NCBI RefSeq assembly: GCF_003208175.1
Contig: NZ_QKMR01000015.1
Span: 55,984-119,983, forward strand
Direction: 5' to 3'
Origin: Ruminiclostridium sufflavum DSM 19573
GTDB taxonomy: Bacteria > Bacillota > Clostridia > Acetivibrionales > DSM-1351
DNA: 64,000 nucleotides
Shown piece after piece: positions 45,764 to 55,076 of this stretch; positions within the stretch are counted from its first letter, which is position 1; each line of letters begins with the position of its first letter. A program made the position numbers and the translations under genes. Below the pieces are notes generated by a model. That model was not told the DNA's origin and searched no databases. It saw nothing but the letters and a program-made list of their open reading frames with translations.

Positions 45764-48142
45764 ATGAACGAAAAGACACTTAGAGTGCTTGAATATTGGA
45801 AAATCATAGATAAACTGAAGGGCCTGACCACATCTGAATTAGGAAGAGAGCTGGTGGAGGAGCTGTCTCCTCAAACTGATTTTAATACGGTGGAAAGGCT
45901 TCTTTCTGAAACAAATGACGGAGTAAGCTGCATAATGAGGCGCGGCTCTCCTCCTCTCGGAGGCATTAATGATATCAGACCCAGCTTAAAGAGGCTGGAT
46001 ATAGGCGGTATTTTAAATCCGGGGGAATTGCTGCGCTTGGGCGGAGTGCTGCGTGCTGCCAGAAAGCTGAAGTCATATGCAAATGACAGAGTGAATGAGG
46101 ACACTGCAAATTGTGTTAATGAATTAATAGCCTGTCTTGAGTCTAATGCCAGACTGGAGCAGAAAATTGACATGTGTATTATCAGTGAAGAGGAAATAGC
46201 AGATAATGCAAGCCCCGCACTGAATACTGTCAGGCGTCAGATAAAGGAGCATCAGGCTTCTATCAAGGACAAGCTGAATGACCTTATTCGCTCCACAAAA
46301 TATCAGAAATATATACAGGAGGCAATTGTCACTATAAGAGGAGACAGATACGTAATACCTGTAAAGCAGGAGCACAGAAGTGACATTCCGGGACTTGTGC
46401 ATGATTCATCCTCAAGCGGTGCGACGCTTTATATAGAGCCGATGGCTGTCGTTGAAGCAAATAACAGTATTAAGCAGCTGAAAATAAAGGAACAGACAGA
46501 GATTGAGAGGATTTTGGCCGAGCTTTCTCAGGAGGCTTCATTGATATTGCCGCAGCTCAGCGCAAACATGAGTATAATGGCAAAGCTGGATTTTATTTTT
46601 GCAAAGGCAAGGCTTGCTGTTGATTTTAATTGTATATGCCCCAAAATAAACCAAGCCGGAAGGATTATTATCAAAAAGGGCAGGCATCCTTTGCTGGATG
46701 AAAAAAAAGTAGTTCCGATAGATTTCTGGATAGGTGAGAAATTCAACTCACTGATTGTAACAGGCCCTAATACCGGAGGAAAGACTGTGTCCCTTAAAAC
46801 AGTGGGACTGTTTACTCTGCTGACACAAAGCGGCTTGCATGTTCCTGCCAATGAGGGAACAGAAATGAGCGTGTTCAACAAGGTTTATGCCGATATTGGT
46901 GATGAACAGAGTATTGAACAGAGTCTGAGCACTTTTTCTTCACACATGAAAAATATAGTTGAAATACTGAAAAATGTTGACAGCAGGTCACTGGTTATGT
47001 TTGACGAGCTGGGTGCAGGAACAGACCCTACGGAGGGAGCGGCTCTTGCAATGGCGATTCTTGAATGCCTTCACCAAATTGGAGCCGTTACTCTTGCAAC
47101 AACCCATTACAGCGAGCTGAAGGTATACGCGATCTCATCTCCCGGTGTCGAAAATGCCTCCTGCGAATTTGACGTTGAAACCTTGAAGCCCACATATCGT
47201 TTGCTTATAGGTGTCCCCGGAAAAAGTAATGCTTTTGCTGTATCAAAACGGCTGGGACTTACCGATGATATTATTGAGAGGTCAAAGGAATTTCTTTCTC
47301 AGGAGGATATACGGTTTGAGGATATATTGCTGAGTATTGAAAAAAACCGTAATGAAGCCGAGAGGGAGAAAATGAGAGCTGAAAGCTACAGGCTTGAGGC
47401 TGAACGTTTGAAGAAGGATTTGGAGGAGCAGAAGAGCAGGCTGTCTGCTCAAAAGGAAAAAGAGCTTAGAATGGCCCGGGAGGAAGCCCGCCAAATTCTG
47501 ATGGCTTCAAAAAGAGAAGCGGAAGAGCTGGTTTCAGAAATGAAGAGGCTGGCAAAGGAGCAGGAGGAAGCAGAGGTCAGAAGGCAGACAGAGGAGCTGC
47601 GCCAAAGAGTAAGCAAAAGCATAAGCAAGCTGGAGGATTCCCTTGTGGAATCAATTATGCCAAGGCAGGGACTGGTCAAGCCTCCTAAAAATCTTAAGCC
47701 GGGAGATACAGTGCTTATTGTAAATCTCAATCAGAAGGGTACTGTCCTTACAGTGCCGGATAAGAGCGGAGAAGCGCAGGTTCAGGCCGGAATAATGAAA
47801 ATAAATGTGCACATATCAAATCTCAAGCTTGTTGATGAACAGAAGCAGCAGGTCCAAAAAACCGGCATGGGCAGGATAGGAGTTTCAAAGGCTCAGAATA
47901 TGTCCTCCGAAATTGATTTGAGAGGAATGCTGCTGGATGAAGCTGTGGATGCCGTTGACAAGTATCTGGATGATGCCAGTATTGCAGGCATGGGAGAGGT
48001 CACGCTTATACACGGAAAGGGAACGGGAGCCTTGAGAGCGGGACTGCAGCAATATCTGAAGCATAACCCTCACGCAAAAAGCTTCAGGCTAGGCAAGCTG
48101 GGAGAAGGCGAAACGGGTGTGACGGTTGTTGAGCTTAAATAA
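45764..48142 (+). CDS. mutS2: MutS2 with Smr nuclease domain
   Basis: 792 residues. MutS-type ATPase (VTGPNTGGKTVSLKT Walker A, MFDELGAGTDP Walker B) without the mismatch-recognition domain, a long charged coiled coil (about 510-620), and a C-terminal Smr domain (EIDLRGMLLDEAVDA, IHGKGTGALR). In Firmicutes MutS2 has been shown to act on collided ribosomes (RqcU), besides older reports in recombination control. ATG 45764 is preceded by AAAGG at longer-than-usual spacing. Confidence 0.94.
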   Translation: MNEKTLRVLEYWKIIDKLKGLTTSELGRELVEELSPQTDFNTVERLLSETNDGVSCIMRRGSPPLGGINDIRPSLKRLDIGGILNPGELLRLGGVLRAARKLKSYANDRVNEDTANCVNELIACLESNARLEQKIDMCIISEEEIADNASPALNTVRRQIKEHQASIKDKLNDLIRSTKYQKYIQEAIVTIRGDRYVIPVKQEHRSDIPGLVHDSSSSGATLYIEPMAVVEANNSIKQLKIKEQTEIERILAELSQEASLILPQLSANMSIMAKLDFIFAKARLAVDFNCICPKINQAGRIIIKKGRHPLLDEKKVVPIDFWIGEKFNSLIVTGPNTGGKTVSLKTVGLFTLLTQSGLHVPANEGTEMSVFNKVYADIGDEQSIEQSLSTFSSHMKNIVEILKNVDSRSLVMFDELGAGTDPTEGAALAMAILECLHQIGAVTLATTHYSELKVYAISSPGVENASCEFDVETLKPTYRLLIGVPGKSNAFAVSKRLGLTDDIIERSKEFLSQEDIRFEDILLSIEKNRNEAEREKMRAESYRLEAERLKKDLEEQKSRLSAQKEKELRMAREEARQILMASKREAEELVSEMKRLAKEQEEAEVRRQTEELRQRVSKSISKLEDSLVESIMPRQGLVKPPKNLKPGDTVLIVNLNQKGTVLTVPDKSGEAQVQAGIMKINVHISNLKLVDEQKQQVQKTGMGRIGVSKAQNMSSEIDLRGMLLDEAVDAVDKYLDDASIAGMGEVTLIHGKGTGALRAGLQQYLKHNPHAKSFRLGKLGEGETGVTVVELK

Positions 48143-48182
48143 GATAAGGCTGCTATGACAGTATGCCGAAGATAATGCACGG

Positions 48183-48211
48183 TTGACATTTTTGCTTCAG
48201 TAAATTAGAAT
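48183..48211 (+). promoter_or_regulatory. Promoter for typA
   Basis: TTGACA (48183-48188), 17 bp, TAGAAT (48206-48211). The leader of about 190 nt contains repeat copy C. Confidence 0.7.
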
Positions 48212-48231
48212 AAATAGTGGCTTATTTATCG

Positions 48232-48304
48232 AAAGTCAATTATTATCGGCTAGAACTGATTATATCGGACGATCATATCGTTTATTTAGCCTAAGTGACT
48301 TTTA
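48232..48304. repeat. Intergenic inverted-repeat element, copy C (diverged)
   Basis: Left end AAAGTCAATTA (48232-48242), right end TAAGTGACTTT (48292-48302), nine of eleven positions complementary. Contains ATATCGGACGATCATATCGT, similar to the internal part of copies A and B. Lies in the typA leader. Confidence 0.5.
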
Positions 48305-48406
48305 TGCCGGACATTTATATGTGTATGTATAAAGCTAAATAGGTTTATTAAAGATGTTTTTTATTATAGAGGTTAAAATTTTCGTAAGCTGCGAAGGAGA
48401 GTTTTT

Positions 48407-50224
48407 GTGGATATTAGACAGGATATAAGAAATATTGCTATAATTGCACACGTTGACCACGGCAAGACAACGCTTGTGGATGCTATGCTTAGACAAAGCG
48501 GTATATTCAGAGCAAATGAAGCTGTTGTAGAAAGAGTAATGGATTCAAATGATTTGGAAAAGGAAAGAGGTATTACAATCTTATCAAAGAATACTTCTGT
48601 ACAATACAACAGTACTAAAATTAATATTGTTGATACGCCCGGCCATGCTGATTTTGGAGGCGAGGTTGAGCGTGTTCTGAAAATGGTTGATGGTGTGCTG
48701 CTTCTGGTTGATGCGTTTGAAGGTGCCATGCCTCAGACAAGATTTGTTTTGAAAAAAGCGCTTCAGCTCAATTTAAAGCCTATTGTTGTTGTAAACAAAA
48801 TTGACAGACCCGAAGCAAGGCCTGATGAGGTTGTTGATGAAATTATCGAGTTGTTTATCGAGCTGGGAGCCGATGATGATCAGCTGGAATTCCCTGTGGT
48901 ATATGCCTCTTCCAGAGAAGGCTTTGCCGTATGTGATTTATATGGAGAAAGAATAGACCTCAAGCCTTTGTTTGATGTAATAATTGACAAGGTTCCGGCA
49001 CCAAGGGGTGATATGAAAGGAACACTGCAATTGCTGGTTTCAAATGTTGACTATGATGAGTATGTAGGAAGAATAGCAATAGGAAGAGTTGACAGGGGAA
49101 GGATTAAGCTCGGACAGCCGGCAATCATCTGCAAGACAGAGGGGCATCAGGTTAATGCGAGAATAACAAAGCTGTACAAATTTGAGGGACTGAAGCGTGC
49201 TGAAACGGATGAAGCCATGCTTGGCGATATAGTTGCGGTATCCGGAGTTACCGATGTAACCATCGGAGACACAATCTGTGATTTGGGTGCTCCTGATCCT
49301 CTCCCGTTTGTTGCCATTGATGAACCTACGCTTTCCATGACATTCAGTGTAAATAACAGCCCGTTCGCGGGGAGAGAAGGACAGTTTGTAACATCAAGGC
49401 ATTTAAGAGACAGACTGTTCAAGGAATTAGAGACGAATGTCAGTCTTAAAGTCGAAGAAACGGATGCTGCGGAGACCTTTATCGTTTCGGGAAGAGGAGA
49501 GCTTCATCTTTCTATATTAATAGAGACAATGAGAAGGCAGGGCTACGAATTTCAAGTATCAAAAGCCAGAGTTATTAATAAGGAAGTAGAAGGCCAGATT
49601 TTGGAACCTATAGAGTATCTTATGATTGATGTGCCGGAAGAGTATATGGGTGTTGTAATGGAGAAGCTGGGCCAGAGAAAGTCCGAAATGGTTAACATGA
49701 CTTCTGCTAATCAGGGATATGTCAGGCTTGAATTTAAAATACCGGCAAGAGGCTTAATCGGATATCGGTCAGAGCTGCTTACGGATACAAAGGGAAATGG
49801 AATAATGAATCATGTTTTCCACAGCTATGAGCCGTACAAGGGTGAGATTCCAATGAGACAGAGAGGCTCTCTGGTAGCATGGGAGGACGGAGAGGCTATC
49901 ACTTACGGACTTTATAATGCACAGGAAAGAGGAACTCTCTTTATAACGCCGGGCACAAAGGTCTATGAAGGCATGGTGGTGGGTGAAAATGCCAAATCCG
50001 ATGATTTGGTTATAAATGTCTGTAAAAAGAAGCATATTACAAATACCAGAGCCTCAGGAAGCGATGATGCACTCAGACTTACTCCTCCGCTGAACTTGAG
50101 CCTTGAGCAGGCTTTAGAGTTTATTGCCGAAGATGAGCTTGTTGAGATAACTCCCAAGAATATTCGCTTGAGGAAGAGAATATTGGATTCTGAAATGAGA
50201 GCAAAGAACAGGAGCAAAATGTAG
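48407..50224 (+). CDS. typA: Ribosome-associated GTPase TypA/BipA
   Basis: Translational GTPase of 605 residues that helps 50S assembly and growth at low temperature. G1 AHVDHGKTT, G2 RGITI, G3 DTPGHADF, G4 NKID, followed by EF-G-like domains and the BipA-specific C-terminal domain (RGSLVAWEDGEAITYGL). The start is GTG 48407 with AAGGAGA upstream. Intact. Confidence 0.96.
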   Translation: MDIRQDIRNIAIIAHVDHGKTTLVDAMLRQSGIFRANEAVVERVMDSNDLEKERGITILSKNTSVQYNSTKINIVDTPGHADFGGEVERVLKMVDGVLLLVDAFEGAMPQTRFVLKKALQLNLKPIVVVNKIDRPEARPDEVVDEIIELFIELGADDDQLEFPVVYASSREGFAVCDLYGERIDLKPLFDVIIDKVPAPRGDMKGTLQLLVSNVDYDEYVGRIAIGRVDRGRIKLGQPAIICKTEGHQVNARITKLYKFEGLKRAETDEAMLGDIVAVSGVTDVTIGDTICDLGAPDPLPFVAIDEPTLSMTFSVNNSPFAGREGQFVTSRHLRDRLFKELETNVSLKVEETDAAETFIVSGRGELHLSILIETMRRQGYEFQVSKARVINKEVEGQILEPIEYLMIDVPEEYMGVVMEKLGQRKSEMVNMTSANQGYVRLEFKIPARGLIGYRSELLTDTKGNGIMNHVFHSYEPYKGEIPMRQRGSLVAWEDGEAITYGLYNAQERGTLFITPGTKVYEGMVVGENAKSDDLVINVCKKKHITNTRASGSDDALRLTPPLNLSLEQALEFIAEDELVEITPKNIRLRKRILDSEMRAKNRSKM

Positions 50225-50245
50225 GAGTGCTGATAGTGGTTGACT

Positions 50246-50368
50246 AAAGTCAATTACGGTTCAGTCTTTGCGATGATGGAATATTGATAGTAATTGACTA
50301 AAGTCAATTATGGTTCAGCTTTTACGACGATGGAATATCAGGACGATATAATCTAAGTAATTGACTTT
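50246..50368. repeat. Intergenic inverted-repeat element, copy B (two tandem units)
   Basis: Units 50246-50299 and 50300-50368, each from AAAGTCAATTA to TAATTGACT(TT). Both carry GGTTCAG, then (T/C)GA(T/C)GATGGAATAT. The two units meet in a palindromic junction. Lies between typA and the mltG promoter. Confidence 0.7.
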
Positions 50369-50375
50369 GGAAATA

Positions 50376-50404
50376 TGGACAAATTCTCAAAACAATATTA
50401 TAGT
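50376..50404 (+). promoter_or_regulatory. Possible promoter for mltG
   Basis: TGGACA (50376-50381), 17 bp, TATAGT (50399-50404), right after repeat copy B. Confidence 0.45.
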
Positions 50405-50443
50405 AGATATTATTGATGTACTATAAGGATTGGAGTAATGCCA

Positions 50444-51721
50444 ATGAATAAAAAATTGAAGGTTGCCTTGGTGGGTATTCTGTTAGTTTTGATAGGAGCA
50501 TTTTTATCCATACCCAAAATTGTTAGCTTTGGCGGAACGGTATTGGGAGGTTACAGTGCGTCCTACGGTGTTTTAAACGCAATATTGACAGTGATCGGAA
50601 TCTCATTGATTTTATCAGGCATATTTTTAATATCGGCCGGTTTGAAGAAGCTTACATTTGTATTAGCTTCAATAATTGTATTTGTTATTATATTTTCCGT
50701 GGGAACTATTTTTTCCTTCAAAAGTATAATATCTGTCAGTGATGATGAACAAGCTGCCGAGATTAAGATTGAGGCTTCATCTCCGGATGCGGTGCCGGTC
50801 GAAATACCCATGGGGTCGGATACAAAAGCAATTGCTGACATACTGAGTGAGGATGGGATTATAACTAAGCCTCAGGTTTTTAAAATTGTTTCAAAGCTTA
50901 ATGGATATGACGGAAAATATCAGGCGGGTACCCATATTTTAAAAAAGGGTCTTGATTTGAAATCTGTAATGGAAATACTTGTTTCAAAGCCTGAAAGTGT
51001 TAAGATTACTATTCCGGAAGGACTCACCTATAAGCAGATTGTTGGAAAATTCGTGGCAAAGGGCATAGCAATCGGGGATAAATTTGACTATGCCATGAAG
51101 TATGAAAAGTATGATTACGATTTCGTAAATCAGATTAAAAATATCAATAATCGTGAGTTTATTTTAGAGGGATATTTATTCCCGGATACTTATGAGTTTT
51201 CCATGAACCCGGGTGAGAAGAAAATAATAAACATAATGCTGAGCAATTTTGACAGCAAGCTGACAAAGGAGCATTATAAAAGGGCTCAGGAATTAGGAAT
51301 GACAATGGATGAAATTATTACGCTTGCATCTATTATTGAGAGAGAAGCAAGCACAAGTTCCGACAGAAGATTGGTTTCCGCTGTTTTTCATAAGAGGCTA
51401 AAGAGTAAACAGGCATATCTGCAGAAATTGCAGTCGTGCGCCACACTTCAGTACATATTCCTCAACAGAGAGGGAAAGGTACATGAACAAATAACATACG
51501 AAGATACTAATGTTGAGGATGCTTACAACACATATATTCATCCGGGGCTTCCGCCGGGGCCTATTTGTTCCCCCGGTATGGACTCTATAAACGCAGCTCT
51601 GTATCCTGATGAAGATACTGATTATATGTTCTTTATAGCAACGGGAGACGGTACCACCAAGTTTACGAAGTCCTATGAGGAGCATTTAAAAGCCATGAAG
51701 CAGTATGGTCTGGCAAAATAG
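50444..51721 (+). CDS. mltG: Endolytic murein transglycosylase MltG
   Basis: Cuts nascent glycan strands at the membrane, setting strand length. 425 residues with a YceG-type domain: EGYLFPDTYEF, LASIIEREAS (catalytic Glu), NTYIHPGLPPGPICSPG. The N-terminus has three hydrophobic segments (about 6-26, 42-64, 70-92) where most MltG have one. ATG 50444 is 8 nt after GGAG; ATG 50438 is too close. Followed by trmR and trhP, the same order as yrrL-M-N/O in B. subtilis. Confidence 0.92.
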   Translation: MNKKLKVALVGILLVLIGAFLSIPKIVSFGGTVLGGYSASYGVLNAILTVIGISLILSGIFLISAGLKKLTFVLASIIVFVIIFSVGTIFSFKSIISVSDDEQAAEIKIEASSPDAVPVEIPMGSDTKAIADILSEDGIITKPQVFKIVSKLNGYDGKYQAGTHILKKGLDLKSVMEILVSKPESVKITIPEGLTYKQIVGKFVAKGIAIGDKFDYAMKYEKYDYDFVNQIKNINNREFILEGYLFPDTYEFSMNPGEKKIINIMLSNFDSKLTKEHYKRAQELGMTMDEIITLASIIEREASTSSDRRLVSAVFHKRLKSKQAYLQKLQSCATLQYIFLNREGKVHEQITYEDTNVEDAYNTYIHPGLPPGPICSPGMDSINAALYPDEDTDYMFFIATGDGTTKFTKSYEEHLKAMKQYGLAK

Positions 51722-51761
51722 CTTGTCTGTTATTATGTATGTTTTATATATTATAGGTTTG

Positions 51762-51787
51762 GGGTGGCTGTATGCCACCCTAATTTC
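51762..51787 (+). terminator. Hairpin/terminator after mltG
   Basis: GGGTGGC-TGTAT-GCCACCC (51762-51780), a perfect 7-bp GC-rich stem, followed by TAATTT. The weak T-tail lowers certainty. Confidence 0.55.
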
Positions 51788-51813
51788 GTCAGGCAGGAAG
51801 GCTCGGGCTGTAT

Positions 51814-51873
51814 GGGTGCAAGACCCTAATATAATTTATTGCCGTAAGCTTTATACGGCTTCCTTTATTTTTA
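51814..51873 (+). terminator. Second hairpin pair before trmR
   Basis: GGGT-GCAAG-ACCC (51814-51826) and GCCGTA-AGCTTTA-TACGGC (51841-51859). The latter is followed by TTCCTTTATTTTT, so it could terminate or attenuate transcription into trmR. Confidence 0.5.
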
Positions 51874-51903
51874 AAGATAAAACCTTGTTAAAGAGTGAAA
51901 ACT

Positions 51904-52551
51904 ATGATTAATTATGATTATATAATTGAATATATCAGAGCAACTATAAAACCAAGCACAGGGCTGCTTGCAGAGCTGGAGGAATATGCTGCCGTAAAGC
52001 ATGTGCCGATAATCCAGCCGGAGGTTGCTGCTTTTATGAAGGTAATAGGACAATTGAAGCAGCCTTTTAGGATACTTGAGGTGGGTACTGCTATCGGGTA
52101 CTCATCCATACTGTTTTCGGAATTTTTAAAGCAGGGCGGGATTATAGATACAATAGAAAGAAATGAAGAAATGATTGAGCTGGCAAGAAATAATATAAAA
52201 GCGGCGGGCAGGCAAAATACCATTAATGTTATAGCAGGTGATGCATCAGATGTTCTTGCTTGTCTGGATAAAAGCTATGATATGATTTTTATGGATGCTG
52301 CAAAGGGGCAGTACGGCGAATTCTTTGAGCAGTGCAAAAGAATGCTTGCTCCGGGTGGTTTGCTGGTATCCGATAATGTATTGTATAAGGGCATGATAGC
52401 AAGCGAGGACTTGGTCGCAAGGAGGAAAAGAACTATTGTTGCCAGAATGAGAGAGTTTCTGCAAATGCTTTGCGAGGATGAAGCCTTTGAAACAAGTATT
52501 ATTCCTATAGGGGACGGAGTGGCGCTGAGCTTCAGAAAGCCCTGCGGATAA
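51904..52551 (+). CDS. trmR: tRNA 5-hydroxyuridine methyltransferase (YrrM/TrmR)
   Basis: SAM-dependent O-methyltransferase of family 3, 215 residues. SAM motif ILEVGTAIGYSS, metal/SAM acids in DMIFMDAAKGQY, and LLVSDNVLYKGM. B. subtilis TrmR converts ho5U34 to mo5U34 in tRNA. Assignment rests on neighbours: mltG before and a U32 protein (which makes ho5U) after. ATG 51904 is 8 nt after AAGAG; GTG 51895 is possible. Confidence 0.85.
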   Translation: MINYDYIIEYIRATIKPSTGLLAELEEYAAVKHVPIIQPEVAAFMKVIGQLKQPFRILEVGTAIGYSSILFSEFLKQGGIIDTIERNEEMIELARNNIKAAGRQNTINVIAGDASDVLACLDKSYDMIFMDAAKGQYGEFFEQCKRMLAPGGLLVSDNVLYKGMIASEDLVARRKRTIVARMREFLQMLCEDEAFETSIIPIGDGVALSFRKPCG

Positions 52552-52648
52552 AGGAGGATTTTGTCATCCGGAAATTATCCGTTCTAGGTTGATTTCAGAA
52601 CAATTTATCTATATGCAAGAATATTTTACGGACTGTTTGGAGGAAATT

Positions 52649-53869
52649 ATGAGAAAGGTTGAACTTCTGGCTCCTGCCGGGAATCTGGAAAAATTAAAGA
52701 TGGCTGTTTTATACGGTGCGGATGCTGTGTATATCGGCGGGCAAAGGTTTGGACTTAGAGCCCAGGCCGATAATTTTTCCCTTGAGGATATGAGGCAGGG
52801 CCTAAGCTTTGTCCATGACAGAGGCTGCAAGCTTTACGTCGCGGTAAATATAATTCCGCATAATGAAGATCTGGAGGGCTTGCCTGAATATATTGAGCAA
52901 TTATATGAGCTGGGAGCAGATGCATTGATAGTTTCGGATCCGGGGGTTTTTTCCGTTGTCCGCAGGACTGTGCCCAATATGGAAATACACATAAGCACTC
53001 AGGCTAATAACACCAATTATCAAAGTGCAAATTTCTGGCATGAGCTTGGTGCAAAGCGCATTGTGGTTGCAAGAGAGCTTTCATTGGAAGAGATAAGGGA
53101 GATTAATGCAAGAACTTCGGAGAGCTTGGATATAGAAGCCTTTGTGCATGGTGCAATGTGCATCTCCTATTCGGGAAGATGCCTGCTGAGCAGTTATATG
53201 ACCGGAAGAGACTCAAACAGGGGAGACTGTGCCCAGTCCTGCAGATGGAAATATCATCTTATGGAGGAAAAGCGTCCGGGAGAATACTATCCTGTGTATG
53301 AGGATGAAAAGGGAACGTATATTTTTAATTCAAAGGATTTATGCATGATTGAGCATATACCTGAGCTTGTTGAGGCCGGAATATACAGCTTCAAGATTGA
53401 AGGCAGAATGAAAAGCTCCTTTTATGCGGCAACGGTTGTAAATGCATATCGAAGAGCCATAGATGCATATCTGGCTGATCCCCAGAATTACAAATTCAAT
53501 CCGGAATGGCTGAGGGAGCTTTCGAAGGCAAGCCACAGAGAGTATACGAAGGGCTTTTATTTCGGCAAAACCACCGGAGAGGATCAGATATATCATACCA
53601 GCTCGTATGTAAGAGACTATGACTTTGTAGGTTTGGTCCTGGATTATGACAGGAAAACGAAAACAGCAAAAATCGAACAACGGAACAGGATGATTGTGGG
53701 AGATGAAATTGAGGTTATGAGCCCTAACAAGGATTATTTTGTACAGACAATTGAGTCCATGAAAAATGAAGACTTAGAGGATATCAGAACTGCCCCCCAT
53801 GCACAGATGGTTGTGTATATGCCTATGACTGAGGAGGTTGAGCCTTTTGCTATTCTGAGGAGGAAGTAA
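52649..53869 (+). CDS. trhP: U32-family tRNA hydroxylation protein (TrhP-like)
   Basis: 406 residues. N-terminus VELLAPAGNLEKLKMAV, the cysteine cluster YSGRCLLSSYMTGRDSN followed by GDCAQSCRWKY (Fe-S type ligands), and FKIEGRMKS. U32 proteins of this branch use prephenate-derived chemistry to form 5-hydroxyuridine at tRNA position 34 rather than acting as peptidases, despite the old name. GGAGG is 5 nt before ATG 52649. Works upstream of TrmR. B. subtilis has two such genes in tandem, here there is one. Confidence 0.87.
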   Translation: MRKVELLAPAGNLEKLKMAVLYGADAVYIGGQRFGLRAQADNFSLEDMRQGLSFVHDRGCKLYVAVNIIPHNEDLEGLPEYIEQLYELGADALIVSDPGVFSVVRRTVPNMEIHISTQANNTNYQSANFWHELGAKRIVVARELSLEEIREINARTSESLDIEAFVHGAMCISYSGRCLLSSYMTGRDSNRGDCAQSCRWKYHLMEEKRPGEYYPVYEDEKGTYIFNSKDLCMIEHIPELVEAGIYSFKIEGRMKSSFYAATVVNAYRRAIDAYLADPQNYKFNPEWLRELSKASHREYTKGFYFGKTTGEDQIYHTSSYVRDYDFVGLVLDYDRKTKTAKIEQRNRMIVGDEIEVMSPNKDYFVQTIESMKNEDLEDIRTAPHAQMVVYMPMTEEVEPFAILRRK

Positions 53870-54160
53870 CCTTGAAAAGTCGGCAGTACTTTAAGTATCT
53901 GAAATCAAAGGAATAATATAACTAAAGTTAATTATGATGTACTTTATTGTAAACTCCATTTGTGTCAATTAATTTGATGCGGGTGGGGTTTTTGTATTCT
54001 GGAAGTAATATTGAAGGAAGGGCACTTAAAATTTCAAGTGCTCTTCCAAAATATAATATACATCATGATAAGTCAAAGTTATCGGAACTTTATTCATTGA
54101 AAGATTAAGGTATAAACCAAAAAACTCGTATCAGTAATGGGAAAGGTCTACATAGGTAAT

Positions 54161-54190
54161 TCAGAGTACTTGCATTTGCAAGTACTCTGA
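54161..54190. promoter_or_regulatory. Perfect palindrome upstream of the cas promoter
   Basis: TCAGAGTACTTGCA (54161-54174), two central bases TT, TGCAAGTACTCTGA (54177-54190): 14-bp arms without mismatch. No T-tract on either side, so a simple terminator is unlikely; an operator or a small RNA hairpin is possible. Ends 64 bp before the -35 box of the cas promoter. Confidence 0.7.
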
Positions 54191-54253
54191 TATCTAAAAC
54201 AGATTATATTTACGACTGTAAAAATGAAATTAAAATATAAATAAATTCAATAG

Positions 54254-54282
54254 TTGACAAAATATAACATATACGGTATTCT
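54254..54282 (+). promoter_or_regulatory. Promoter of the cas operon
   Basis: TTGACA (54254-54259), 17 bp, TATTCT (54277-54282). About 70-nt leader before cas6. Confidence 0.75.
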
Positions 54283-54360
54283 GTCATATGAATATGTCAA
54301 ATAATTATATATAATTACAAATTACTGGATTATGAATTGCTTTGAAAGGAGGTGGTAAAT

Positions 54361-55050
54361 GTGCTCTATTATGAAGCGAAAATAAGTATCTGCCTCAAGG
54401 CGGATACACCTGCGGACAATATTTACAAAGTTATCAGCAATACTATTAATTACACATTCCTTAAAGATGAGGCTTTAAAGAAAATGCATGAGGAGAATTC
54501 TTTTAAGGGCTATACCTTCTGCAACCCTTATCCTGTAGAGAAGGAAAAGGTATATCTGGCTCAAAAGGTTTACTTGTTCAGGCTTAGAAGTATTGACTTG
54601 AAATTTATTTTGAAGGTCAAAAACCTGCTGCCGAAATGCGATGAATACTTCAAAGTTTTAGCCTTTGAGCTGTATAATTGCAAGCCTAAACACACAGATA
54701 AAATTAAGACTCTTACACCGGCTGTTTCTACTTTATATAATAGAAACTGGACTAAGGAGGACGGGATAGAAATTATTAGGGAAAGGATACATAATAATGC
54801 CGTCAGAAAGATTAAAAGCTTTTCAAAAAACGGATTTCAGGAGCCTGCGGAGAATTTTATCCAATGTATTGTCCAGACCAACAGAAAGCCTATAGTGGTA
54901 CCATATAAAGAAAGCTCGTTAATAGGAAATAAATTTGAGCTGAGCATAAAGCCTGATCCTGCTTCTCAGGAGCTGGCGCAGGTGATACTGGGAGCAGGAG
55001 TATTAGAAAAAAACAGCTTGGGGCTGGGTTTTTGCATAGCCTCTGCATAA
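54361..55050 (+). CDS. cas6: CRISPR endoribonuclease Cas6
   Basis: Cuts the precursor crRNA in each repeat. 229 residues with a RAMP/ferredoxin-like fold and the Gly-rich loop near the C-terminus (LGAGVLEKNSLGLGFCIASA), the Cas6 hallmark. The start is GTG 54361, 8 nt after AAAGGAGG; the earlier in-frame GTG at 54352 overlaps the SD. First gene of the cas operon. Cleavage should leave the 8-nt 5' handle ATTTAAAT on each crRNA. Confidence 0.9.
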   Translation: MLYYEAKISICLKADTPADNIYKVISNTINYTFLKDEALKKMHEENSFKGYTFCNPYPVEKEKVYLAQKVYLFRLRSIDLKFILKVKNLLPKCDEYFKVLAFELYNCKPKHTDKIKTLTPAVSTLYNRNWTKEDGIEIIRERIHNNAVRKIKSFSKNGFQEPAENFIQCIVQTNRKPIVVPYKESSLIGNKFELSIKPDPASQELAQVILGAGVLEKNSLGLGFCIASA

Positions 55051-55076
55051 TTTTATAAAGAAACGGAGGTGATAGA

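Larger units (their letters stand above)
53870..54360. other. Intergenic region between trhP and the cas operon
   Basis: 491 bp without an ORF. Contains a 12-bp-arm hairpin (54016-54027 GGAAGGGCACTT with 54036-54047 AAGTGCTCTTCC), which may end trhP transcription though the T-tract is poor. It also holds the palindrome at 54161-54190, a weak repeat-like stretch at 54216-54246, and the cas promoter. Confidence 0.7.

Noticed and set aside
51705..51911. 68-residue ORF between mltG and trmR
   Set aside because: Covers the end of mltG and three hairpins, no SD.
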